A stretch of 64,000 bases of DNA from Gemmobacter denitrificans (GTDB lineage: Bacteria; Pseudomonadota; Alphaproteobacteria; Rhodobacterales; Rhodobacteraceae): NCBI RefSeq assembly GCF_036964905.1, contig NZ_JBALHR010000002.1:186001-250000 (forward strand). Reading direction: 5' to 3'. Below are positions 1-8,875 of this stretch, piece by piece. The notes under the pieces are model-generated. The model was not told where the DNA came from. It saw only the letters and a list, made by a program, of their open reading frames with translations, and searched no databases. The translations under genes and the position numbers were made by a program. Within the stretch, counting starts at the first letter, position 1; the number at the start of each line of letters is the position of its first letter.

Positions 1-832
1 GACCTTCTACGGCGAAAGCCGCGCGCATGGTCATGACCACGGCCACGGCCATGACCACGGTCACGGTCACCACGAGCCGCATGAAAGCCCGATGGTCATG
101 CTGATCCCGCTGGGGGTTCTGGCGCTTGGCGCGATCTTCTCGGGGATGCTGTGGTACAACGTCTTCTTCGGCAAGGAAGAGGCAATGCGGGCCTGGTTCG
201 GGATGGAACCTGCCGCCCATGCCACGGAACATGCCGCACCCGAGGGGCAAGCCGTCACAGCAGAGGCTGACGGTTCCGGCCACGCGGAAGCCGCCCCTGC
301 AGAAGGCCACGGCACTGCGGCCGAAGGCCATGCGGATGCGGCGGTGGCCGCCGATGCAGGGCATACCGCAGCCGTGGCACCGAAAGGCGCGATCTTCCTT
401 GGCCCGGACAACCACATGATCCACGCGGCGCATGAGGTGCCGAAATGGGTCAAGGTTTCGCCCTTCATCGCCATGCTGATCGGCCTGTTCACCGCCTGGC
501 TGTTCTATATCAAGAACCCCAGCCTGCCGCGCCGTCTGGCCGAAGCGCAGCGCCCGCTCTACGAATTCCTGCTGAACAAGTGGTATTTCGACGAGCTGTA
601 CAACGCCATCTTCGTCGTTCCTGCCAAATGGCTGGGCAACTTCCTGTGGAAGAAAGGCGATGGTGCGGTGATTGACGGGGCGATCAACGGGGTTGCCATG
701 GGTGTGATCCCGATGGTGACGCGCTTCGTGAACCGCCTGCAGTCGGGCTACATCTTCCACTACGCATTCGCCATGGTTCTGGGCATCGCCGCCCTGATCA
801 CTTGGATGTCGCTCTCGGGGGGCGCGCACTAA
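1..832 (+). CDS. nuoL: NADH-quinone oxidoreductase subunit L, 3' part (5' end outside window)
   Basis: C-terminal 276 residues of the NuoL antiporter-like membrane subunit of complex I; the reading frame is open from base 2. The fragment opens with a His-rich stretch of alternating HGHD-type repeats, then a membrane segment, a long Ala/His/Glu-rich hydrophilic segment (about residues 55-125 of the fragment), and further hydrophobic helices, as expected for the end of NuoL with its lateral helix. The stop overlaps the nuoM start (TAATG). The identification is supported by nuoM and nuoN following directly. The His-rich and Ala-rich insert is the only odd feature. Confidence 0.93.
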   Translation, partial: TFYGESRAHGHDHGHGHDHGHGHHEPHESPMVMLIPLGVLALGAIFSGMLWYNVFFGKEEAMRAWFGMEPAAHATEHAAPEGQAVTAEADGSGHAEAAPAEGHGTAAEGHADAAVAADAGHTAAVAPKGAIFLGPDNHMIHAAHEVPKWVKVSPFIAMLIGLFTAWLFYIKNPSLPRRLAEAQRPLYEFLLNKWYFDELYNAIFVVPAKWLGNFLWKKGDGAVIDGAINGVAMGVIPMVTRFVNRLQSGYIFHYAFAMVLGIAALITWMSLSGGAH

Positions 833-2373
833 TGGAAAACGTCCTTTCCATCATCACCTTCATCCCGGCTGTGGCTGCCGCCGTTCTGGCGCTGTTCCTG
901 CGCGGCGATGATGCGGCGGCGCAGCGCAATGCCAAATGGGTTGCGCTGCTGGCCACCTCGGCCACCTTCCTGTTGTCGCTGACCATTCTGTCGGGCTTTG
1001 ATCCGGCGAACACCGGCATGCAGTTCGTCGAGGAATATGACTGGATCCTTGGCCTGAAATACAAGATGGGCGTGGATGGCATTTCGGTGCTGTTCGTCAT
1101 GCTGACCACCTTCCTGATGCCGATCACCATCGCTTCGTGCTGGAGCGTGGAAAATCGGGTGAAGGAATACATGATTGCCTTCCTGCTGCTGGAAACGCTG
1201 ATGCTGGGCGTGTTCTGTGCGCTGGATCTGGTGCTGTTCTACCTGTTCTTCGAAGCCGGTCTGATCCCGATGTTCCTGATCATCGGCATCTGGGGCGGGA
1301 AAGAGCGGATCTATGCGGCCTTCAAGTTCTTCCTCTACACCTTCCTTGGGTCGGTGCTGATGCTGGTGGCGATGATCGCCATGTATGTCGATGCGGGCAC
1401 CACTGATATTGTCGTGCTGCTGAAGCATGACTTTGCATCGGAAACGCTCGCACTTGGCGGGTTCCAGATCGTTGGCGGCTTGCAGACCATCCTGTTCCTG
1501 GCTTTCTTCGCCAGCTTTGCGGTGAAGATGCCGATGTGGCCGGTGCATACCTGGTTGCCGGACGCCCACGTTCAGGCCCCGACCGCTGGGTCGGTGGTGC
1601 TGGCGGCGATCCTGCTGAAGATGGGCGGCTATGGCTTCCTGCGCTTCAGCCTGCCGATGTTCCCGGTTGGCGCCGATGTGATGAGCGGTGTGGTCCTGTG
1701 GATGTCGGCCATTGCCATCGTCTATACCAGCCTTGTCGCGCTGGCCCAGAATGACATGAAGAAGCTGATCGCCTATTCGTCGGTCGCGCATATGGGCTAT
1801 GTCACCATGGGGATCTTTGCGGCGAACCAGCAAGGCATTGACGGCGCGATCTTCCAGATGCTGTCGCACGGCTTCATCTCGGGCGCGCTGTTCCTGTGTG
1901 TGGGTGTGATCTATGACCGGATGCATACCCGCGAAATCGATGCCTATGGCGGGCTTGTCATCCGCATGCCGGCCTACGCGCTGATCTTCATGTTCTTCAC
2001 CATGGCCAATGTGGGCCTTCCGGGCACCAGCGGCTTTGTCGGGGAATTCCTGACGCTGATGGGCATTTTCCAGGTGAATACCTGGGTGGCCGCTGTGGCG
2101 ACTTCGGGCGTGATCCTGTCGGCGGCCTATGCGCTGTGGCTGTATCGCCGGGTCGTGTTCGGCGATCTGGTGAAAGAGGCGCTGAAGTCGATCACCGACA
2201 TGGATGTCCGCGAACGGCTGATCTTCGCGCCGCTGGTGGTGATGACGCTGCTGCTGGGCATCTATCCGTCGGTCGTGACCGACATCATCGGGCCCTCGGT
2301 CGAGGCCCTGGTGACCGACTACCATGCTGCGATCCCGGCATCTGCGGATGTCGCGGAAGCGGCCACGCATTGA
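832..2373 (+). CDS. nuoM: NADH-quinone oxidoreductase subunit M
   Basis: 513-residue proton-pumping antiporter-like subunit of complex I. The start was set at the ATG overlapping the nuoL stop rather than an in-frame TTG 30 bases upstream, because MENVLSIITF begins the usual NuoM N-terminus. It is hydrophobic throughout, with the conserved FFEAGLIPMFLIIG segment (channel glutamate of the NuoL/M/N family) and a VHTWLPDAHVQAPT segment in the discontinuous helix region. It forms part of the inner-membrane arm of NADH:quinone oxidoreductase and is translationally coupled to nuoL. nuoN follows after 10 bases. Confidence 0.97.
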   Translation: MENVLSIITFIPAVAAAVLALFLRGDDAAAQRNAKWVALLATSATFLLSLTILSGFDPANTGMQFVEEYDWILGLKYKMGVDGISVLFVMLTTFLMPITIASCWSVENRVKEYMIAFLLLETLMLGVFCALDLVLFYLFFEAGLIPMFLIIGIWGGKERIYAAFKFFLYTFLGSVLMLVAMIAMYVDAGTTDIVVLLKHDFASETLALGGFQIVGGLQTILFLAFFASFAVKMPMWPVHTWLPDAHVQAPTAGSVVLAAILLKMGGYGFLRFSLPMFPVGADVMSGVVLWMSAIAIVYTSLVALAQNDMKKLIAYSSVAHMGYVTMGIFAANQQGIDGAIFQMLSHGFISGALFLCVGVIYDRMHTREIDAYGGLVIRMPAYALIFMFFTMANVGLPGTSGFVGEFLTLMGIFQVNTWVAAVATSGVILSAAYALWLYRRVVFGDLVKEALKSITDMDVRERLIFAPLVVMTLLLGIYPSVVTDIIGPSVEALVTDYHAAIPASADVAEAATH

Positions 2374-2383
2374 GGGCGAAGCG

Positions 2384-3820
2384 ATGAACGCGTCTGATTT
2401 CAACACTGTCCTGCCCGAAGTCGTGCTGTCGGTCTATGCCATGGCGGCGCTGCTGTTCGGCGTCTATACCGGCAAGGACAAGCTGACCGGGGCAATCACC
2501 TGGTCCACGGCGGGGATGTTACTGATTCTGGCCTTCTGGATCGGGGTGAATGGCGAAGGGGCCCGCACCGCCTTTGGTGGCATGTTCAACGATGATCCCT
2601 TTGCACGCTTCGCCAAGGTGACCATCCTGCTGTCGGCCGCTGCCGTTCTGCTGATGAGCCAGGATTACATGCAGCGCCGGGGGCTGGCGCAGTTCGAATA
2701 CCCGATTCTGGTCGCGCTTGCGACCGTCGGGATGATGATGATGGTATCGGCGGGCGATCTGATCGCGCTGTATATGGGCCTGGAGCTGCAATCCCTTGCG
2801 CTTTATGTCATCGCGGCGTTCCGGCGCGACAGCGTGAAATCCACCGAAGCCGGTCTGAAGTATTTCGTGCTTGGGTCGCTGTCTTCGGGCCTGCTGCTTT
2901 ATGGCGCGTCGTTGACCTATGGCTATGCTGGCACGACGCTGTTCTCGGGCATCATCTCCACCCTGGGCCATGGTATTCCCGTCGGGCTGCTGTTCGGCCT
3001 TGTGTTCATGCTGGCCGGTCTGGCCTTCAAGGTATCGGCCGCGCCGTTCCACATGTGGACGCCCGATGTCTATGAAGGTGCGCCGACCCCGGTGACCGCC
3101 TTCTTCGCCACCGCACCGAAGGTTGCCGCCATGGCCCTGTTCGCCCGTCTGGCCCATGATGCCTTTGGCACCATCCCCGATCAGTGGGGGCAGGTGATCG
3201 CGGCGCTGTCGGCGCTGTCGATGTTCGTGGGGGCCATTGCCGCCATCGGCCAGAAGGATATCAAGCGCCTGATGGCCTATAGCTCCATCGCCCATATGGG
3301 CTATGCGCTGATGGCTCTGGCTGCGGGAACCGCGGGCGGCGTGCAGGCGATGCTGGTCTATATGGCGATCTATGTGACCATGAACATCGGCACCTTTGCC
3401 TTCATCCTGTCGCTGGAACGCGATGGCAAGCCGGTGTCGGACATTGCCGCCCTGAACATGTTTTCCAAGGCCGAACCGGCCAAGGCGCTGGCGGTGCTGA
3501 TCCTGATGTTCAGCCTTGCGGGCGTGCCGCCCTTCATCGGCTTTTTCGGCAAGTTCTATGTGCTGAAAGCGGCGGTGGATGCGGGGATGACCTGGCTGGC
3601 GATTGCCGGTGTCGTGGCTTCGGTGATCGGGGCGTTCTATTACCTGCGGCTCGTGTTCTTCATGTATTTCGGCAAAGAGGCCGATGGCGTGCAAAGCCGC
3701 ATGGGTGCCGTGCAATGGGTGGCCCTGATGGGATCGGCGGCGCTGGTTGTTCTGGGCGCGGTCAACCTGTTCGGCATCGATCCGATGGCTGCCGTGGCGG
3801 CGGAAGCACTTGTCCGCTAA
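2384..3820 (+). CDS. nuoN: NADH-quinone oxidoreductase subunit N
   Basis: 478-residue membrane subunit of complex I, last of the three antiporter-like subunits. The start MNASDFNTVLPEVVLS was chosen because upstream in-frame residues lie inside nuoM and are hydrophilic. Conserved features include the membrane glutamate in YMGLELQSLALY, the FHMWTPDVYEGAPTPVTAF loop and the KRLMAYSSIAHMGY segment shared by NuoL/M/N. It ends the nuo operon proper, but the next gene (birA) appears to start inside its last codons, so transcription probably continues. Confidence 0.97.
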   Translation: MNASDFNTVLPEVVLSVYAMAALLFGVYTGKDKLTGAITWSTAGMLLILAFWIGVNGEGARTAFGGMFNDDPFARFAKVTILLSAAAVLLMSQDYMQRRGLAQFEYPILVALATVGMMMMVSAGDLIALYMGLELQSLALYVIAAFRRDSVKSTEAGLKYFVLGSLSSGLLLYGASLTYGYAGTTLFSGIISTLGHGIPVGLLFGLVFMLAGLAFKVSAAPFHMWTPDVYEGAPTPVTAFFATAPKVAAMALFARLAHDAFGTIPDQWGQVIAALSALSMFVGAIAAIGQKDIKRLMAYSSIAHMGYALMALAAGTAGGVQAMLVYMAIYVTMNIGTFAFILSLERDGKPVSDIAALNMFSKAEPAKALAVLILMFSLAGVPPFIGFFGKFYVLKAAVDAGMTWLAIAGVVASVIGAFYYLRLVFFMYFGKEADGVQSRMGAVQWVALMGSAALVVLGAVNLFGIDPMAAVAAEALVR

Positions 3821-4571
3821 GGCCCCCCGCTGGCCCGAGGGTGTGGCCCGCCATGCCCTTGCCAGTGTTGACAGCACAAATGCCTATGCCTCTTCCCTCG
3901 CGCCGGGCCTGACAGGTCCGGCGTGGGTCATTGCGGGCGAACAGACCGCCGGGCGTGGCCGGCGCGGGCGTGGCTGGTCCAGCCCGCGTGGAAATTTCTA
4001 CGGCAGTCTGGTGATGCAACCGGATGGCGCACCCGACCGCGCGGCGCTGCGCAGTTTCATTGCTGCCCTTGCGCTGCACCAGACCTGCGTGGCGCTGACC
4101 GGGCTGCCGCAATCCTTTACGCTGAAATGGCCCAATGATGTGCTGCTGAATGGCGGCAAGCTGGCGGGCATCCTGCTGGAAAGTGCGGGGCAGGGCGGAC
4201 GCATCGGCCATCTGGTCATCGGCATCGGGGTGAACCTGATTGCCGCCCCGACCGTGGATCAGGTAGAGCCCGGTGCCGTGCCGCCGGTCAGTCTGCTGGG
4301 CGAAACCGGGCTGCGCGTCACGCCAGAGATGTTTCTGGACCACCTCGCCCCGGCCTTTGCCGGGTGGGAGGCCGAATTTGTCGCCCATGGCTTCGCCCCG
4401 ATCCGCTCGGCCTGGCTTGCGCAGGCGGCGCGGCTGGGCGAAACCATCCGCGCCCGCACGGGCACGCAGGAACGCCACGGTATCTTTGAAACCATCGACG
4501 ACACTGGCGCGCTGGTGCTGAACATGAACGGCATGCGCGAGGCGATCCCCGCGGCCGAGGTCTTTTTCTAG
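3810..4571 (+). CDS. birA: Biotin--[acetyl-CoA-carboxylase] ligase
   Basis: Ligase that adenylates biotin and transfers it to the biotin carrier domain of acetyl-CoA carboxylase. The 253-residue form starts at a TTG overlapping the end of nuoN, giving MSAKAPRWPEGVARHALASVDSTN; a GTG at 3843 is the alternative. Conserved motifs are DSTN, GRGRRGRGWSSPRGN (biotinyl-AMP loop), LKWPNDVLLNGGKLAGIL and IGIGVNL. There is no N-terminal helix-turn-helix, so this is a catalysis-only type without repressor function. The coaX start lies 11 bases downstream. The product is sure; the start is moderately sure. Confidence 0.93.
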   Translation: MSAKAPRWPEGVARHALASVDSTNAYASSLAPGLTGPAWVIAGEQTAGRGRRGRGWSSPRGNFYGSLVMQPDGAPDRAALRSFIAALALHQTCVALTGLPQSFTLKWPNDVLLNGGKLAGILLESAGQGGRIGHLVIGIGVNLIAAPTVDQVEPGAVPPVSLLGETGLRVTPEMFLDHLAPAFAGWEAEFVAHGFAPIRSAWLAQAARLGETIRARTGTQERHGIFETIDDTGALVLNMNGMREAIPAAEVFF

Positions 4572-4582
4572 GGGGGCGGCCC

Positions 4583-5362
4583 ATGCTTCTGGCCATCGAT
4601 TGCGGCAATACCAACACCGTGTTTTCGATCTGGGATGGCGCAAGGTTCATCGCGACATGGCGCATCGCCACCGATCACAAGCGCACGGCGGATGAATATT
4701 TCGTCTGGCTGTCCAGCCTGATGATGCTGACCCGAACCGAAGCCCAGGTGACCGAGGCGATCATCAGCAGCACGGTGCCGCGCGTGGTCTTCAATCTGCG
4801 GGTGTTGTGCAACCGCTATTTCGATTGCCGCCCGCTGGTGGTGGGCAAGCCGGAATGTGCCCTGCCTGTGGCCCCCCGCGTCGATCAGGGCACGACGGTG
4901 GGGCCTGATCGGTTGGTCAATACTGTCGGTGGATTTGATCGACATGGCGGCAATCTGATCGTTGTCGATTTCGGCACGGCCACTACCTTCGACGTCGTGG
5001 ATACCGATGGCGCCTATATCGGTGGCGTCATTGCGCCCGGCGTGAACCTGTCTCTGGAGGCATTGCACATGGCCGCAGCGGCGCTGCCGCATATCGACAT
5101 TGCCCGCCCCGCGCTGGCCATTGGCACGAATACGGTGGCCTGCATGCAGTCGGGCGTGTATTGGGGCTATATCGGCCTCGTCGAAGGCATCGTCCGGCAG
5201 ATCCGTGCCGAACGGGATCGCCCGATGAAGGTCATCGCAACCGGGGGGCTGGCCCCGTTGTTCCAGCAGGGAACCGAACTGTTTGACTCGGTGGAAGACG
5301 ATCTGACCATGCATGGTCTGCGGCTGATCCACCATTACAACAAGGAACTGGAAACCGCATGA
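4583..5362 (+). CDS. coaX: Type III pantothenate kinase
   Basis: 259-residue cytosolic kinase phosphorylating pantothenate, the first step of coenzyme A synthesis. It has the ASKHA-fold motifs typical of CoaX: the phosphate 1 loop DCGNTNTVFSIWDG at the N-terminus, GPDRLVNTVGG in the middle, VDFGTATTFDVV (phosphate 2) and GGVIAPG. Length is normal for the family. The stop overlaps the next start by four bases (ATGA), so it is co-translated with RNase J. The birA-coaX-rnj order after nuoN is a familiar arrangement in Rhodobacteraceae. Confidence 0.96.
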   Translation: MLLAIDCGNTNTVFSIWDGARFIATWRIATDHKRTADEYFVWLSSLMMLTRTEAQVTEAIISSTVPRVVFNLRVLCNRYFDCRPLVVGKPECALPVAPRVDQGTTVGPDRLVNTVGGFDRHGGNLIVVDFGTATTFDVVDTDGAYIGGVIAPGVNLSLEALHMAAAALPHIDIARPALAIGTNTVACMQSGVYWGYIGLVEGIVRQIRAERDRPMKVIATGGLAPLFQQGTELFDSVEDDLTMHGLRLIHHYNKELETA

Positions 5363-7038
5363 GCGTGACCAACCGCCTGATCTACCTGCCCCTTGGCGGT
5401 GCCGGAGAAATCGGGATGAACTGCTATGTCTATGGCTATGGGCCGGAAGACCGGGAACGTCTGATCGTTGTCGATCTGGGCGTGACCTTCCCCGACATGG
5501 ATACCACGCCCGGCGTCGATCTGATCATGCCCGATGTGTCCTGGCTGACCGAACGCGCCGACCGGATCGAGGCCATCTTCATCACCCATGCGCATGAAGA
5601 CCATATCGGGGCGCTTGGCCATCTGTGGCCCCGGCTGAAGAAACGCATTTACGCCCGCAAGTTTACCGCCGCCATCGGCAAGCTGAAATTCGATGAACAC
5701 GGCCTGCCGCTGGATGTGATCCATACGGTCGAACCGCGGCCTTCGGTGGTCGAGGCGGGTCCGTTCCGGGTGCAATTCGTGCCGATTGCCCATTCCATTC
5801 CGGAAAGCTCGTCGCTGATCATCGACACTCCGGCAGGCCGGATCGTGCATTCGGGGGATTTTAAGACCGACCCGAACCCGGTGGTGGGTGAGGGCTGGGA
5901 CGAGGCCGCCTTCCGCGCCATTGCCGCCGAGGCGCCGGTGAAGGTGCTGATGTGCGATTCCACCAACGTCTTCTCGCCCCATGTCGGGCGGTCTGAATCC
6001 ACGCTGGCCGATCCGATCCATGGGTTGATCGCCAATGCGGGCGGGATGGTGGTGGCCACAACCTTTGCCTCGAACGTGGCGCGGCTGAAAACCCTGGCCG
6101 AAGCCGGGCGCGCAGCGGGCCGGTCGGTCTGTCTGTTGGGACGGGCCATGCAGCGCATGGTGAAAGTAGCGCAGGATACCGGCGTGCTGACCGATTTTCC
6201 GCCCACCATTCCGTCGGAACAGGCGACCGAAGTATCACGGCAGAACCTGATGCTGATCGTGACCGGCAGCCAGGGCGAGCGCCGCGCCGCTACGGCCCAG
6301 CTCAGCCGGGGCCGCTATCTGGGGCTGGAGCTGAAGGAAGGTGATCTGTTTCTGTTTTCATCGAAAACCATCCCGGGGAACGAACGTGATGTGCTGCGCA
6401 TCATGAACAGCTTCTCCGAAATGGGCGTCGATGTGGTGGATGACACCAATGGCCGCTATCATGTGTCCGGCCATGCCAACCGCCCCGATCTGGAACTGAT
6501 GCACGAGGTGCTGCGGCCCCAGATGCTGATCCCGATGCATGGCGAACACCGGCATCTGCGCGAACATGCCCGGCTGGGGGAACAGCGTGGCATTGCATCC
6601 GAGGTTGTGACCAATGGCATGATGATGGACCTGAGCGGCGATACGCCGGAAATTGCCGAATATCTGGAAACCGGTCGGCTGTATCTGGATGGGTCGGTGC
6701 TGATCGGCGCGCGCGACGGCGTGGTGCGCGACCGTATTCGCATGGCGCTGAACGGGCATGCGCTGATTACGGTGATCCTTGATGAAAATGACGATCCGTT
6801 GGGCGAGGCCTGGGTCGAGCTGATGGGGCTGCCGGAACTTGGCAAGCGTGGTCAGCCCTTGGCCGAGGCGATGGAGGCCGAACTCACCCAGTTCCTTGAA
6901 ACCGCGCCTGCCAAGTTGCTGCGCGATGATGACAAGACCGAAGAAGCGATCAAGCGGATCGTGCGGCAGGTTTCGGTCGAAGAGATCGGCAAGAAACCCG
7001 AAGTGACGGTGGTGGTCAGCCGGCTGATGTCTGAATGA
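5359..7038 (+). CDS. rnj: Ribonuclease J
   Basis: 559-residue metallo-beta-lactamase/beta-CASP ribonuclease with 5'-3' exonuclease and endonuclease activity in mRNA decay and rRNA maturation. The zinc motif HAHEDHIGAL lies near residue 75, followed by HSGDFKTDP, the beta-CASP segment with TGSQGE and the SGHANRPDL / MHGEHRHL histidine motifs. The start ATG overlaps the coaX stop. It is the last gene of the series; a strong hairpin terminator follows 21 bases after the stop. Confidence 0.96.
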   Translation: MSVTNRLIYLPLGGAGEIGMNCYVYGYGPEDRERLIVVDLGVTFPDMDTTPGVDLIMPDVSWLTERADRIEAIFITHAHEDHIGALGHLWPRLKKRIYARKFTAAIGKLKFDEHGLPLDVIHTVEPRPSVVEAGPFRVQFVPIAHSIPESSSLIIDTPAGRIVHSGDFKTDPNPVVGEGWDEAAFRAIAAEAPVKVLMCDSTNVFSPHVGRSESTLADPIHGLIANAGGMVVATTFASNVARLKTLAEAGRAAGRSVCLLGRAMQRMVKVAQDTGVLTDFPPTIPSEQATEVSRQNLMLIVTGSQGERRAATAQLSRGRYLGLELKEGDLFLFSSKTIPGNERDVLRIMNSFSEMGVDVVDDTNGRYHVSGHANRPDLELMHEVLRPQMLIPMHGEHRHLREHARLGEQRGIASEVVTNGMMMDLSGDTPEIAEYLETGRLYLDGSVLIGARDGVVRDRIRMALNGHALITVILDENDDPLGEAWVELMGLPELGKRGQPLAEAMEAELTQFLETAPAKLLRDDDKTEEAIKRIVRQVSVEEIGKKPEVTVVVSRLMSE

Positions 7039-7059
7039 CCACGCAGAAGCGGTAAAGAA

Positions 7060-7085
7060 AAAGGGCGCCCGTCAGGGCGCCCTTT
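7060..7085. terminator. Bidirectional rho-independent terminator between rnj and the DEAD-box gene
   Basis: Perfect 11-bp stem AAAGGGCGCCC / GGGCGCCCTTT with a GTCA loop. The right side runs into a T tract for the plus strand, and an A-rich stretch on the left supplies U residues for minus-strand transcripts. It separates two convergent genes and can serve both. Confidence 0.9.
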
Positions 7086-7093
7086 TTTGTCTG

Positions 7094-8686
7094 TCATTCC
7101 GCGTCGGCGGTCTGGACCTCGGGGGCCTCAAGCTCCGGCTCTTCCGGGGTGGGATCGGGCAGTTTGAAGCTGCGCAGGATGAAATCCGGCACATGATCGC
7201 CCATGCCGACAACCCGGTCGTCGCGGTCATTGCGGTTGCGATAGTCGCGCCGATCGCCATCGCGGCGATCGCTGCGCGGCTCGTCGCGGTGATGGTGCGA
7301 ATGCCCGCCCGTGCCATGGTGGTGCACATGGCCCTGTTCGGGGCTGCGACGGTCATCACGGCGATCTTCCTTGCGCTCTTCGCGCTTGGGGGCCTCGACC
7401 ACGGCTTGCACAGGGGCAACCTCGGCCACCTCACGGTCGCGCGTCGGTTTGCGATCTTCGCGGCGATCGGGCTTGCCGCCCTTGCCCTTGGGCCCACGGC
7501 TGTCTTCGCGCTTCGGTCCCGGTTCTGGCAGGGTAAAACCTTCGGGCAGGGTGCCGCGCGGGATCGGCTGCTTGACCAGATTTTCGATATTGGTCAGGTA
7601 TTTTTCATCAAAGGGCGTCGCGATGGTATAGGCCTTGCCCTTGCGCCCGGCACGGCCGGTGCGGCCGATGCGGTGGACGTAATCTTCGGGATGCGACGGC
7701 ACATCAAAGTTGAACACATGGCTGACGGCCGGAATGTCCAGTCCGCGCGCCGCGACATCAGACGCCACCAGCAGATGCAGCGATCCGTCGCGGAACCCGT
7801 CCAGCGTTTTCATCCGCTGACTCTGATCCAGATCGCCATGGATCGGCGCGGCATTGAAGCCATGCGATTTCAGCGATTTGGCCACCACATCCACATCCAT
7901 CTTGCGGTTGCAGAAGATGATGGCATTGGTGCAGGCCTCGCCCTCTTGCCGGATCAGCGCGCGCAGCACGGCGCGCTTGTCGGCAAAGCTGCGATCCTTG
8001 CGTGACGGCGTGATCTGGATCAGCGCCTGTTCGATGGTGTCCGAGGTCGAATTCTGCCGCGCCACTTCGATCTTGGCGGGGTTCGACAGGAAAGTATTGG
8101 TGATCCGTTCGATTTCCGGCGCCATGGTGGCCGAGAAGAAGAAGGTCTGCCGGGTAAAGGGCGTCAGGCTGAAGATGCGTTCGATATCGGGAATGAACCC
8201 CATGTCAAGCATCCGGTCGGCCTCGTCCACGACCATGATCTGCACACCGGTCAGCAGCAGTTTGCCGCGTTCGAAATGGTCCAGCAACCGGCCCGGCGTG
8301 GCGATCAGAACATCGACGCCGCGGTCGATCAGCTTGTCCTGTTCGCCGAAGGCCACGCCACCGATCAGCAGCGCCTTGGTCAGCTTGGTGTATTTGGCAT
8401 AGGTATCGAAATTCTCGGCCACCTGCGCCGCCAGTTCGCGCGTGGGGCACAGCACAAGGCTGCGCGGCATGCGCGCCCGCGCCCGGCCCTGGCCCAGCAG
8501 CGTGATCATCGGCAGCGAGAAGCTGGCCGTCTTGCCGGTGCCGGTCTGGGCGATCCCCAGAACATCGCGGCCCTGCAAAGCATAGGGGATGGCCTGAGCC
8601 TGAATCGGGGTGGGGGTCTCATAGCCGGTATCAGCGACGGCTTGCAGAACGCGCGGGTCCAGCGCGAGGTCGGAAAACTTGGTCAT
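7094..8686 (-). CDS. DEAD-box ATP-dependent RNA helicase (RhlE-like)
   Basis: 530-residue RNA helicase with a complete motif set: Q motif GYETPTPIQ (residues 21-29), motif I AQTGTGKT (46-53), PTRELA (81-86), TPGR (130-133), DEAD (154-157), SAT (185-187), ARGLDIP, and HRIGRTGRAGRKG near 345. After about residue 400 it has a basic, low-complexity tail rich in Arg, Asp and Lys with a His run (HVHHHGTGGHSHHH), likely RNA-binding. It probably acts in RNA remodelling or ribosome assembly. The ribosome binding site AGGA lies before the ATG. A perfect 7-3-7 inverted repeat lies 72 bases upstream of the start. Confidence 0.95.
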   Translation of the reverse strand: MTKFSDLALDPRVLQAVADTGYETPTPIQAQAIPYALQGRDVLGIAQTGTGKTASFSLPMITLLGQGRARARMPRSLVLCPTRELAAQVAENFDTYAKYTKLTKALLIGGVAFGEQDKLIDRGVDVLIATPGRLLDHFERGKLLLTGVQIMVVDEADRMLDMGFIPDIERIFSLTPFTRQTFFFSATMAPEIERITNTFLSNPAKIEVARQNSTSDTIEQALIQITPSRKDRSFADKRAVLRALIRQEGEACTNAIIFCNRKMDVDVVAKSLKSHGFNAAPIHGDLDQSQRMKTLDGFRDGSLHLLVASDVAARGLDIPAVSHVFNFDVPSHPEDYVHRIGRTGRAGRKGKAYTIATPFDEKYLTNIENLVKQPIPRGTLPEGFTLPEPGPKREDSRGPKGKGGKPDRREDRKPTRDREVAEVAPVQAVVEAPKREERKEDRRDDRRSPEQGHVHHHGTGGHSHHHRDEPRSDRRDGDRRDYRNRNDRDDRVVGMGDHVPDFILRSFKLPDPTPEEPELEAPEVQTADAE

Positions 8687-8757
8687 ATACGTCCTGTCAG
8701 GGCGGGATCGGCCCGCTGGGAGAAGAAGGGACGCATCTGTCCGGGCGCCCCGGCGTC

Positions 8758-8774
8758 GTGGCAGTTTCTGCCAC
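8758..8774. repeat. Perfect inverted repeat upstream of the helicase gene
   Basis: GTGGCAG-TTT-CTGCCAC, arms of 7 bp with a 3-base centre, in the 189-base gap between prfC and the helicase gene. No T tract follows on the minus strand, so it looks more like an operator or 5' leader hairpin for the helicase gene than a prfC terminator. Confidence 0.5.
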
Positions 8775-8875
8775 AGGCCGGTTAGCGCAAAATCGGCCCT
8801 GCGTCAAGGTGATGGACGGATAAGCCAACAGGCAGACCCGTGCGGCCCGGTGGCCCGACGCGGATCCTTTCAGGA

